From NCBI GenBank assembly GCA_902761395.1, contig CACWKJ010000019.1, positions 1 to 11,469 on the forward strand: a DNA stretch of 11,469 nucleotides. Reading direction: 5' to 3'. This document shows, one piece after another, positions 4,862 to 11,469 of this stretch. Numbering within the stretch: the stretch's first letter is position 1; each line of letters opens with the position of its first letter. The position numbers and the translations under genes are program-made. The stretch comes from an uncultured Elusimicrobium sp. (lineage in GTDB: Bacteria; Elusimicrobiota; Endomicrobiia; Endomicrobiales; Endomicrobiaceae). The notes beneath the pieces are model-generated. The model saw only the letters and a list, made by a program, of their open reading frames with translations. It was not told where the DNA came from and did not search any database.

Positions 4862-5650
4862 ATGCAGGAAATGTTAGTTAATTTGTTAGTGCCTATAATA
4901 ACGGGTATTGTGTATTTCGTTATGGCAATTGAAGTTATAAGAGTAAGCAAAATAAGAAAATTTATGTTCGGTGAAATAGGATACCAAAAATTGTTTGCCG
5001 CATTTGTAATGTTCGGTATATATTTTATTACAAGACCGTTACAAAATATTATAGGCCCGCACCCTTGGCCGATGATTATAAATTCCGCAAGACAATTCTT
5101 TATTATGGGAATAATAGCTCCTTCGATTTTTGTAGGAATTTTGCATTGGGTTCCGGGAAAAAGCGGTGCACCGAAATCTTCTGTTGTTGCAGCTTACGGA
5201 ATAGGAATTTTGATGGGTATAATGTTTGCTCTTATAAATTCAATTGCGGTTGACGGTTCAAAAATTATCGCAACCGTCGGAAATATCCATTTGTACGATG
5301 CAACATGGTTTTCCGGTGATTCCAAAATACAGTTGATAATGGTTCATCTTATTTGTCAGTTGGTTTCACCTGTAGGTCTTATTCTTCTTGCCGCCGCATT
5401 TGTAAGGCACAGAAGACACAACTACATGTTGGGCCACATTTACACTAAAATGAAAACGAAATGGAGATACCTTGAAACAGGTCTTATAATATTGCCGGGA
5501 TCATTTTTGTTGTCGGGCTTTTTTGCAATGTTCGGAAGATATTACACTTATTTGTGGTGCATATATTTTGTCGGAGCAATTATAGCGGGTTTTTTTGTGT
5601 TGTACAGTATAAAGTTGGCACCGAGAGAAAAACCGAAGGATTTACAATAA
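4862..5650 (+). CDS. Seven-helix inner-membrane protein of unknown function
   Basis: The 262 residues contain about seven hydrophobic helices: 7-27, 42-60, 72-95, 107-128, 157-181, 205-223 and 228-250. They are joined by short basic loops (RVSKIRKF; RHRRHNYMLGHIYTKMKTKWRY). The loop basic residues after helices 1 and 5 put those loops in the cytoplasm by the positive-inside rule. A longer loop with HLYDATWFSGDSKIQ (143-157) would face the periplasm. Conserved-looking polar residues inside the membrane (RPLQN, NSARQ, HLICQ) could mark a sensor or transport path. The layout recalls seven-helix sensor modules without the kinase part, but I cannot assign a family. It starts 1 nt after the 179-aa gene and ends 19 nt before dnaX, so it belongs to that operon. 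Confidence 0.78.
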   Translation: MQEMLVNLLVPIITGIVYFVMAIEVIRVSKIRKFMFGEIGYQKLFAAFVMFGIYFITRPLQNIIGPHPWPMIINSARQFFIMGIIAPSIFVGILHWVPGKSGAPKSSVVAAYGIGILMGIMFALINSIAVDGSKIIATVGNIHLYDATWFSGDSKIQLIMVHLICQLVSPVGLILLAAAFVRHRRHNYMLGHIYTKMKTKWRYLETGLIILPGSFLLSGFFAMFGRYYTYLWCIYFVGAIIAGFFVLYSIKLAPREKPKDLQ

Positions 5651-5669
5651 ATTATAAATTGGAGTTTAT

Positions 5670-7409
5670 ATGTCTTACTTAGTTTTAGCAAGAAAATTCA
5701 GACCTACGACTTTTGATGAAGTTATCGGTCAGGACCATATATCGCAAACTTTAAAAAATGCAATTAAAGAAGATAAAGTTGCTCATGCTTATTTGTTCAG
5801 CGGTCCCAGAGGTACAGGTAAAACAACTATGGCAAGAATTTTTGCCAAAGCTCTTAACTGTAAAGAAGGGCCTACTCCGGAACCTTGCGGAAAATGTCAG
5901 AACTGTGTTGATATAGCAAAAAATCAAAGTATAGATGTTATGGAAATAGATGCCGCATCAAATACAGGTGTAGATAACATAAGAGAAATAAGAGAAAATG
6001 TTAAGTTCGGTGCAACATCTTCAAAATATAAAATTTATATTATAGACGAAGTTCATCAGTTGTCTACAGGTGCATTTAATGCTTTGCTTAAAACATTGGA
6101 AGAGCCGCCTGAACATGTAATTTTCATTTTGGCTACAACGGAACAACATAAAGTTCCCATAACAATTCTTTCAAGATGTCAAAAGTACAGATTCAGACTT
6201 TTATCTACAAACGAAATAGCAAAAGCAATAAAAAATATTGCTCAAAAAGATAACTTTGAAATAGAAGACGAAGCACTTAAAATAATAATAAATGCTTCCG
6301 GCGGTTCAATGAGAGATGCTTTAAGTTTGTTAGATCAGGCAATATCTGCAACTACCGGTAAAATAACCGAAGAATATATAAGAAATTTGATAGGTCTTTT
6401 ACCTAAAGAAATAATATCCAAAACAATAGACTATATCGCACAAAACGATGTTGAATCGATAATGAAAATATGCAAACAGGTTTACGAAGAAGGTTATAAT
6501 GTTTTACAGTTTGCAAGGGATTTAAGAGACCATTTAAGACAACTTATGATATTTTCCATAAATCCTGAAATCTCCGATGTTTCAACTGAAGATAAAAAAT
6601 TGTACGACAGACAAAAAGTATTGTTCCCGATATCAAGATTTATAAGAATGGGTAACTTAATATCCAAAGCTTTGGAAGAAATGAAATGGCACGATCAACC
6701 CAGAATGTTGTTGGAACTTTATCTTTTAAAAATGGCGGAACCGTACTACAATGTTGCCGAACTTATCAGCAAAATAAACGAGTTAGGCAAACACAATCTT
6801 GCAAGTATGCCTGAACTCAAAGAAGTAAAAGTTGAAAAAAATGTTATAAATAACGAAATATCACAACCTGCTGTAATAAACGAGCCGGTTGAAGAAGACA
6901 CTGTTGTTACAATGGCGGACTCTTTTGATTATGATTTAATGGGATTATGGAAAGAAATTGTTGCCGAATTTTCAAGGAAACATCCTATGTCTGCCCAAAC
7001 TTTAAAAGATGCTACGGTTAAAGAATTAAATGCAAACACATTTCAAATTGCAGTTCCGAGTCCTTTATCTTTAAATATGATAAAAATGCATCAGGAAACT
7101 ATACAAAAACTTATGACAAGAAAAAGCGGAAGAGAAATAAAAGTTTCTATGGTGCTTGACGAAATTGCACAAAAAGGCGGAGTTATAAAAGAAGATATAA
7201 AAATCGAAACCGAAGAAGAACAACCTTCACAAGAAAAATTTGTTGTAGTTGAAGATTTTAAAGAAACGGCAAAAACCGCTGTTCCTTCAAAAATAGAAAG
7301 TATCGCAAAAAAGTTCGGTGGAATTGCCGTAAAAAAAGCTAAAGATAGTGTTAAATCAAGTGACAACGAAAAGTCTGACGGAAGTTCCGACACGGAAACG
7401 GAAGAATAA
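5670..7409 (+). CDS. dnaX: DNA polymerase III subunit gamma/tau
   Basis: DnaX is the AAA+ motor of the clamp loader that puts the beta sliding clamp on primed DNA; the tau form also tethers the polymerase cores. Visible are Walker A GPRGTGKT (45-52), a zinc module with C64, C73, C76 and C79, Walker B IIDEVH (124-129), the SRC arginine-finger motif (168-170), sensor 2 GGSMRDALSLLDQ (211-223) and the collar domain ending near 360. A charged linker follows, then a C-terminal tau-like domain from about 425 to 515, and a polar acidic tail. The 579-residue length is usual. GGAG lies 5 nt before ATG. Inside the gene, a run of seven A at 6835-6841 (codons 389-391) could support slippage to a short gamma-like form of about 394 residues. 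recR follows after 3 nt. Confidence 0.96.
   Translation: MSYLVLARKFRPTTFDEVIGQDHISQTLKNAIKEDKVAHAYLFSGPRGTGKTTMARIFAKALNCKEGPTPEPCGKCQNCVDIAKNQSIDVMEIDAASNTGVDNIREIRENVKFGATSSKYKIYIIDEVHQLSTGAFNALLKTLEEPPEHVIFILATTEQHKVPITILSRCQKYRFRLLSTNEIAKAIKNIAQKDNFEIEDEALKIIINASGGSMRDALSLLDQAISATTGKITEEYIRNLIGLLPKEIISKTIDYIAQNDVESIMKICKQVYEEGYNVLQFARDLRDHLRQLMIFSINPEISDVSTEDKKLYDRQKVLFPISRFIRMGNLISKALEEMKWHDQPRMLLELYLLKMAEPYYNVAELISKINELGKHNLASMPELKEVKVEKNVINNEISQPAVINEPVEEDTVVTMADSFDYDLMGLWKEIVAEFSRKHPMSAQTLKDATVKELNANTFQIAVPSPLSLNMIKMHQETIQKLMTRKSGREIKVSMVLDEIAQKGGVIKEDIKIETEEEQPSQEKFVVVEDFKETAKTAVPSKIESIAKKFGGIAVKKAKDSVKSSDNEKSDGSSDTETEE
6835..6842 (+). promoter_or_regulatory. Candidate slippery site in dnaX
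   Basis: Codons GAA AAA AAT (389-391) contain the heptamer A AAA AAT, in the phase required for -1 slippage. In the -1 frame three codons (TGT TAT AAA) are followed by TAA at 6851-6853. Loss of one A also gives a stop within a few codons. The product would keep clamp-loader domains I-III and lose the tau part. No strong upstream Shine-Dalgarno or downstream hairpin is evident, so this remains a candidate. Confidence 0.35.
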
Positions 7410-7412
7410 TAA

Positions 7413-8015
7413 ATGAACAGACCTCAAACAGTTGAAAAAATGATAGAAGTGGTAAAAAAGTTGCCCGGCGTAGGGCCGAAAATGGCCGAAAGGTTATGTT
7501 ATCACATATTAAAAATGTCAGATGTGGAAGCAAAATCTTTTGTTGAGGCAATACAAAATGCAAGGCAAAAGGTTAAAGTCTGTTCTGTATGTTATAACTT
7601 AAGTGAGTCCGATCCTTGCCCGATATGTTCCGATAATACAAGAAATAAAGAACTTTTATGTGTTGTTGAAAGTCCGCAGGATTTAATAGCCGTAAGTAAA
7701 GTGAAAAACGAAGATTATAACGGATTGTATTTCGTGTTGGGCGGTGCATTATCTCCGCTTGATGCCATAGGTCCCAAAGATATAAGAATTAACCAACTTA
7801 TTACCAGATTAAAACAAGACAGTATAAAAGAAGTTATACTTGCCACGGATATGGATTCCAAAGGGGAAACAACTGCGGTTTATCTTGCCCAGTTAATAAA
7901 GCCGTTGGGTATAAAAGTTTCAAGGCTCGGTTACGGTATGCCGGTAGGCGGCGATATTGAATATGCCGATGAAGTTACCATTTCAAAAGCTATTGCCGGC
8001 CGAAAAGAAATGTAG
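7413..8015 (+). CDS. recR: Recombination mediator protein RecR
   Basis: RecR works with RecO (and RecF) to load RecA on single-stranded DNA covered by SSB, in gap repair. The 200-residue protein has the helix-hairpin-helix LPGVGPKMAERL (17-28), a zinc finger with C57, C60, C69 and C72, and a Toprim domain starting at CVVESPQDL (83-91). It ends with PVGGDIEYADEVTI (177-190) and SKAIAGRKEM, the usual C-terminus. The second Toprim motif reads ATDMDSKGE (144-152), giving a DxD pair (D146, D148). From memory most RecR proteins have NPT or NPS here, so this is unusual. The gene follows dnaX by 3 nt, with a modest GGAAG site inside the end of dnaX. The ybaB gene often found between them is absent. 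Length and domain order are standard. Confidence 0.95.
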   Translation: MNRPQTVEKMIEVVKKLPGVGPKMAERLCYHILKMSDVEAKSFVEAIQNARQKVKVCSVCYNLSESDPCPICSDNTRNKELLCVVESPQDLIAVSKVKNEDYNGLYFVLGGALSPLDAIGPKDIRINQLITRLKQDSIKEVILATDMDSKGETTAVYLAQLIKPLGIKVSRLGYGMPVGGDIEYADEVTISKAIAGRKEM

Positions 8016-8030
8016 TCTTCAATTCAGCTA

Positions 8031-9590
8031 ATGAAAAAAATAAGTTTCAATAATTCATCTCTTTTAATTTTTATAATGATAGCATTGTTTTATGCCATAG
8101 GTAATTTTATTTGGTGGAAATTGAATACACCTGTCATTCCGATAGGTATATCCGCAATACATTTTAACGATATTTTCAGAAACGAAATCTTTTATTATAA
8201 TGCCCCGCTTATTGCGTGGATAATGAAAGGTATGTTTTTCGTTTTCGGAAAAGAATATTTTGATTTACAAATAATAATAGTAAATTATTTCTTTTTTCTT
8301 ACAGGATTATATTTCATATATAAACTCGGATTAAAATTAAAAGATAAAGAAACGGGCAATGCGGCAATGTTGTTATTCGCATTAACACCTGCAGTGTATG
8401 AATTGAGCAGACATTACGGACATCAGGATTGGCATGTAATGATTGCAATGATAGTCAACATATATTGTTTAATAAAATTAAATGATTTTAAAAATAGTAA
8501 GTGGTGTATATTGTACGGAATAACAGCAGGTTTGGGAATGTTGATAAAAGATGAGTTTTTACCGTATTTCTTTATTCCATGGTTATATGTTGCGGTAAGA
8601 AGTTTGTGTAACACTATGGAAAAAAGAACGGTATTGAATATATTTGTAACTGTAGTGCTAAGTGTTTTAATATCCGGATGTCATTATTTCAGATATGAAA
8701 TAATTAATAAATTTTTACATGAGCCTGTTATTGAAACGGCACCTGTATTCAGTTTATCAAGTTTAAGCGTGATAACTGTAGGTTTAAGTAAATATCTTCT
8801 TTATCCGTTATTGTTTTCGGTGTTTGCTATAGGATTTTTATGGTTCTTATATAAAAACAAAAACAGAGATAAATATATATTTGTTTTATGGTTTGTTGTA
8901 CCATGGACAATAATAACATTTATGCCGCATGCTAAAATGCCTGAATATTGTTTGGGTTTTGTTCCTTGTATGATTTTGATTAGTTCTCTTTTTATAACAA
9001 ATATCAAAACAGTTAAAAAAGTTTTGATATTATCACTTATTGTGGCGATTTATTTGTTTTTGTATGTTTTTCTTATTTGTGTAAAAGATATCAGTTCTTT
9101 TAATAAAAATATTTACGGTATATGTTCTGTTTCCAAATATTCATATTGTCAAGATAAAAATAAAATAAATTTTAGTTTTGAGCTGTCGCATTACATTGAT
9201 AAATATTCCGTAACCAAAAAGGTCTTGTTTGACAATACAGCCATGGAAAAATTGACCGGAATAGATCGCTTTTTCTTTGAAGCGGCAAATAATATATACT
9301 TTTCAAAAACAAAAGTTTATGATTATAAAACGCGCGGTTGTTACGATTGTGATATTTTATTTACAACGGAAAACGGAATATACAGCAGAGATAGTTTAGA
9401 AATAGCTTCAAATGAATATATACGATTTGTACACAGCCCGTTACAAACCGAAGAAGCAAAAAGAGAATATATTGATAAAAGAATAAAAGAAATAGAACAA
9501 TTTAAAAAATTTATTAAAAACAATTTTGTTTTAATTGAAAAAATTCCATATAAAGATACGCATATAGAAGTTTATAAATTGATTAAATAA
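8031..9590 (+). CDS. GT39-like integral-membrane glycosyltransferase
   Basis: The 519-residue protein has an N-terminal helix (about 11-28) and then many further helices to about residue 350, followed by a soluble C-terminal part (about 351-519), probably periplasmic. Typical features of the ArnT/PMT (GT39, GT-C fold) superfamily are the YYNAPLIAWI segment after the first loop (55-64), GLGMLIKDEFLPYF (167-180) and the late HAKMPEYCLGFVPC segment (300-313). The first-loop acid, normally catalytic, may be D47 in HFNDIF. Such enzymes transfer a sugar from a polyprenyl-phosphate donor to lipid A, protein or glycan; the acceptor is unknown here. It starts 15 nt after recR with no clear Shine-Dalgarno, yet is in the same direction and probably cotranscribed. 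The C-terminal region is cysteine-containing (GCYDCDI) and not recognised. Confidence 0.75.
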   Translation: MKKISFNNSSLLIFIMIALFYAIGNFIWWKLNTPVIPIGISAIHFNDIFRNEIFYYNAPLIAWIMKGMFFVFGKEYFDLQIIIVNYFFFLTGLYFIYKLGLKLKDKETGNAAMLLFALTPAVYELSRHYGHQDWHVMIAMIVNIYCLIKLNDFKNSKWCILYGITAGLGMLIKDEFLPYFFIPWLYVAVRSLCNTMEKRTVLNIFVTVVLSVLISGCHYFRYEIINKFLHEPVIETAPVFSLSSLSVITVGLSKYLLYPLLFSVFAIGFLWFLYKNKNRDKYIFVLWFVVPWTIITFMPHAKMPEYCLGFVPCMILISSLFITNIKTVKKVLILSLIVAIYLFLYVFLICVKDISSFNKNIYGICSVSKYSYCQDKNKINFSFELSHYIDKYSVTKKVLFDNTAMEKLTGIDRFFFEAANNIYFSKTKVYDYKTRGCYDCDILFTTENGIYSRDSLEIASNEYIRFVHSPLQTEEAKREYIDKRIKEIEQFKKFIKNNFVLIEKIPYKDTHIEVYKLIK

Positions 9591-9606
9591 AATAGTTAGG
9601 TTTTTA

Positions 9607-9623
9607 TTATAAAAGTTTTATAA
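9607..9623. repeat. Perfect AT palindrome upstream of the por promoter
   Basis: TTATAAAA (9607-9614) and TTTTATAA (9616-9623) are perfect inverted arms around a single G, 11 bp before the -35 box at 9635. It could be an operator for a dimeric regulator or just AT-rich chance. It lacks the T tract of a terminator for the preceding gene. Confidence 0.35.
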
Positions 9624-9634
9624 GACTAAATTCA

Positions 9635-9663
9635 TTGACATATAATTTATAAACAGATAAAAT
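9635..9663 (+). promoter_or_regulatory. Sigma-70-type promoter of the por genes
   Basis: TTGACA (9635-9640) is followed after 17 bp by TAAAAT (9658-9663), the same boxes and spacing as before the beta-barrel gene. The start near 9670 leaves a leader of about 139 nt before porG. The match is strong for an AT-rich background. Confidence 0.75.
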
Positions 9664-9725
9664 TTTATCTATAAAAATTGTCGAAATTGTGCAGTTTGCC
9701 GATAAGAGAGTTTTATATATGAAAA

Positions 9726-9734
9726 TGGTATAAA
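9726..9734 (+). promoter_or_regulatory. Possible second por promoter, extended -10
   Basis: TGGTATAAA resembles the extended -10 element TGGTATAAT of tatD, with the same AAAA preceding it. No -35 is apparent. It would give a leader of about 65-70 nt. Confidence 0.4.
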
Positions 9735-9808
9735 ATTCTTCTTATCAGTGTTCTTTTTTGTATATAAAATCGCAAACAAAATATTAAATTTCGCAAAAGG
9801 AGTAGAAG

Positions 9809-10387
9809 ATGTCAAAGATGATTGAAGTTCGTTGGCATGGTAGAGGCGGACAAGGTGCAAAAACCGCAGCTCTATTATTTGCACAAGCTGTTTTATCAAC
9901 CGGAAAGTATATCCAAGCTTTCCCGGAATACGGTCCTGAAAGAATGGGTGCACCTGTTCAATCTTTCAACAGAGTTAGTGATGATCCTATTACAGTTCAT
10001 TGCTCGGTTACAGAACCGAACTATGTTGTTATTTTGGATCCTTCATTGATAGAAGCCGTAGATGTTACCGAAGGTGTGGGAACACAAGGTAAAGTTATTG
10101 TTAATACCTCTTTTTCAGCAGAAGAAATGGCAAAAAAACTCGGTATTGCAAAAGAGCAGGTTTATGTTGTAGATGCATCAAAAATTTCAAATGAAACAAT
10201 AGGTCAAAACAGACCAAATACTCCGATGTTAGGTGCTTTGGTAAAAGTTATCGGAACACTCGATATCGAAGGTGTTTTGAAAGATACAAGAGCAAAACTC
10301 GAAGTTAAATTCAGAAGCAAACCTGAAGTTATTGACGGAAACATTACTTCAATACAAAGAGCATATGACGAAGTAAAAAATTCATAA
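9809..10387 (+). CDS. porG: Pyruvate:ferredoxin oxidoreductase, gamma subunit
   Basis: This 192-residue subunit belongs to the four-subunit enzyme that interconverts pyruvate + CoA with acetyl-CoA + CO2, passing electrons to ferredoxin in the cytoplasm. HGRGGQGAKTA (10-20) and FPEYGPERMGAPV (38-50) are the family hallmarks. The gamma subunit corresponds to one domain of the single-chain enzyme and has no cofactor cluster of its own. Length is typical. AAAGGAG (9796-9802) lies 6 nt before ATG, a strong site. It leads a porG-porD-porA cluster behind a consensus promoter and long leader, as expected for a highly expressed central-metabolic operon. A 2-oxoglutarate or branched-chain ketoacid enzyme is the alternative, but the neighbouring PorA sequence favours pyruvate. 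Confidence 0.93.
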   Translation: MSKMIEVRWHGRGGQGAKTAALLFAQAVLSTGKYIQAFPEYGPERMGAPVQSFNRVSDDPITVHCSVTEPNYVVILDPSLIEAVDVTEGVGTQGKVIVNTSFSAEEMAKKLGIAKEQVYVVDASKISNETIGQNRPNTPMLGALVKVIGTLDIEGVLKDTRAKLEVKFRSKPEVIDGNITSIQRAYDEVKNS

Positions 10388-10414
10388 TTTGTAAAAAAAC
10401 AGATTCAAATATAT

Positions 10415-10418
10415 GGAG
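10415..10418 (+). promoter_or_regulatory. Ribosome binding site that fixes the porD start
   Basis: GGAG sits 6 nt before the ATG at 10425 and overlaps the alternative ATG at 10413, which has no Shine-Dalgarno of its own. The shorter 96-residue form is therefore preferred. Confidence 0.7.
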
Positions 10419-10424
10419 AATAAA

Positions 10425-10715
10425 ATGAAAAACGAAGAAAAAAAACCTACAGCTGCAGAACTTCCTGCAGGTGGAATAGTAGAAGCTGGAACAGCAGCTC
10501 AGTTTAAAACAGGTCCTTGGAGATCCATTAAGCCTGTATGGAGCAAAGAAAAATGTAAAGCTTGTATGATTTGCTGGATATATTGCCCGGATGCATCAAT
10601 ACAAGTAGCAGACGGTAAAGTTACCGGTATAGATTATGACCATTGCAAAGGTTGCGGTATTTGTTCTAAAGAATGTAAGTTCGGCGCAATAACAATGGAA
10701 GCAGAAAAGAAATAA
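10425..10715 (+). CDS. porD: Pyruvate:ferredoxin oxidoreductase, delta subunit (2x[4Fe-4S] ferredoxin)
   Basis: The 96-residue protein is the ferredoxin-like subunit that carries electrons from the active site to external ferredoxin. Two cluster motifs are complete: C44, C47, C50 with C54, and C74, C77, C80 with C84. The last cysteine of the first motif is followed by Pro as usual; that of the second is followed by Lys. The N-terminal part, with ELPAGGIV and KTGPWRSIKPVW, is characteristic of PorD. I choose ATG 10425 because GGAG (10415-10418) lies 6 nt before it; the in-frame ATG at 10413 overlaps that ribosome site and would need another. It lies 37 nt after porG and 31 nt before porA. Confidence 0.93.
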   Translation: MKNEEKKPTAAELPAGGIVEAGTAAQFKTGPWRSIKPVWSKEKCKACMICWIYCPDASIQVADGKVTGIDYDHCKGCGICSKECKFGAITMEAEKK

Positions 10716-10746
10716 TTTAAAGAAAATTTTAAAGGGGTAAATAATA

Positions 10747-11469
10747 ATGGTAAAGCCAATATTTTCTAAAGGAAAAATAGTTGCCAAAACTGGTAACGAA
10801 ATGATGGCAGAAGCTATGAGACAAATAGCTCCTGATGTTGTTGCTGCTTATCCTATAACGCCGGCAACAGAAATAGTTCAAATATTTTCACAATTTGTAG
10901 CAGACGGTAAAGTTCCTACGGAATTTGTTGCGGTAGAAAGTGAACATTCCGCAATGTCAGCAACAATTGCAGCATCTGTTGCAGGTGCAAGAGCAATGAC
11001 GGGAACATCATCACAAGGTTTTGCTTTAATGTGGGAAATGCTTTATATCGCAGCAGGTTTAAGACTTCCTATCGTTATGGCAGAAGTTAACAGAGCATTG
11101 TCTGCTCCTATTAATATTCATGGTGATCAATCTGATACAATGGGTGCAAGAGATGCAGGTTGGATACAGATTTATTCTGAAGATCCTCAAGAAGCTTATG
11201 ATAATATGATCCAATCTGTAAGAATTGCAGAAACTGCAAAATTACCTACAATGGTAACAACAGACGGATTTATTATTTCTCACTGTATGGCAGCTGCAGA
11301 AGTATATCCTGATGAAGACGTAAAAGAATTTGTAGGAACATACAAACCTGAAAGATATTTGTTGGATTACAAGAGACCTTTCACATTGGGTTCAATCGAA
11401 ATGCAGGATTATTATTTCGAACACAGATATCAATTGGCACAAGCACAAAGAGATGCCAAGAAGATTATT
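10747..11469 (+). CDS. porA: Pyruvate:ferredoxin oxidoreductase, alpha subunit (3' end beyond window)
   Basis: The frame stays open for 241 codons to the window edge; family members are near 390 residues, so roughly the last third is missing. AAYPITPATEI (33-43), VESEHSAM (63-70), GTSSQG (86-91) and NRALSAPINIHGDQSD (115-130) are classic for the pyruvate-type alpha subunit, which forms part of the thiamine-diphosphate active site with the beta subunit. Residues up to about 230 cover the first domain, and the second domain begins near the edge. AAAGGGG (10731-10737) lies 9 nt before ATG, 31 nt after porD. The beta subunit gene porB, which binds thiamine diphosphate and a further cluster, is expected directly downstream. 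Confidence 0.95.
   Translation, partial: MVKPIFSKGKIVAKTGNEMMAEAMRQIAPDVVAAYPITPATEIVQIFSQFVADGKVPTEFVAVESEHSAMSATIAASVAGARAMTGTSSQGFALMWEMLYIAAGLRLPIVMAEVNRALSAPINIHGDQSDTMGARDAGWIQIYSEDPQEAYDNMIQSVRIAETAKLPTMVTTDGFIISHCMAAAEVYPDEDVKEFVGTYKPERYLLDYKRPFTLGSIEMQDYYFEHRYQLAQAQRDAKKII

Noticed and set aside
7331..7338. A-run near the end of dnaX as the main frameshift site
   Set aside because: A -1 shift there stops almost at once but removes only about 20 tail residues, so it would not create a meaningful gamma form; the earlier run at 6835 is the better candidate.
9822..10049. Second + strand frame inside porG
   Set aside because: It overlaps the unmistakable PorG sequence in another frame and has no ribosome site or recognisable motif.

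Overview
The window is AT-rich (roughly one third G+C by eye), and every gene I can support lies on the + strand. A Sec-exported beta-barrel protein ending in a C-terminal aromatic residue points to a bacterium with an outer membrane. A four-subunit-type pyruvate:ferredoxin oxidoreductase points to an anaerobe. The mix (TatD-linked radical SAM protein, YabE-like 3D protein, abundant palindromic intergenic repeats, low GC) would fit an Elusimicrobiota/Endomicrobia-like lineage. That placement is an inference from gene content, not a database result.

Layout. Bases 1-345 contain no gene. They hold a terminator for a gene lying off the left edge, three palindromic repeats, a consensus promoter and a 5'-leader hairpin that serve an outer-membrane beta-barrel gene (346-999). 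Bases 1000-1337 repeat the same kit (palindromes, twin terminator, a 61-62 bp direct repeat), then carry pyrimidine-rich arrays with an 8-bp period and an extended -10 promoter for tatD (1338-2102). The gap after tatD (2103-2252) holds two more 8-bp-period arrays in inverted orientation. Next comes a tight run: TatD-linked radical SAM protein (2253-2858), a membrane-anchored YabE-like 3D-domain protein overlapping it by 14 nt (2845-3678), and a class II aldolase/adducin-family protein (3688-4248).

A probable promoter at about 4281 opens a second co-directional run: an unrecognised 179-aa protein (4321-4860), an unrecognised seven-helix membrane protein 1 nt later (4862-5650), dnaX (5670-7409), recR (7413-8015) and a GT39-like integral-membrane glycosyltransferase (8031-9590). 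Bases 9591-9808 hold a strong promoter and a long leader for the pyruvate:ferredoxin oxidoreductase genes porG (9809-10387), porD (10425-10715) and porA (10747 to the window edge, incomplete).

How they work together. DnaX (clamp loader) and RecR (recombinational repair) are a classic replication/repair pair, here without the small ybaB gene that often sits between them. PorG, PorD and PorA are subunits of one enzyme that interconverts pyruvate + CoA with acetyl-CoA + CO2, using ferredoxin; porB is expected just downstream. The TatD and YabE-like neighbourhood recalls yabD-yabE of Firmicutes, with a radical SAM gene inserted. I see no tRNA, rRNA, CRISPR array, transposase or defence system, and no clearly new multi-gene machine. 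The best leads are the repeat architecture around the beta-barrel and tatD genes, a possible frameshift site in dnaX, and the unknown gene pair before dnaX.
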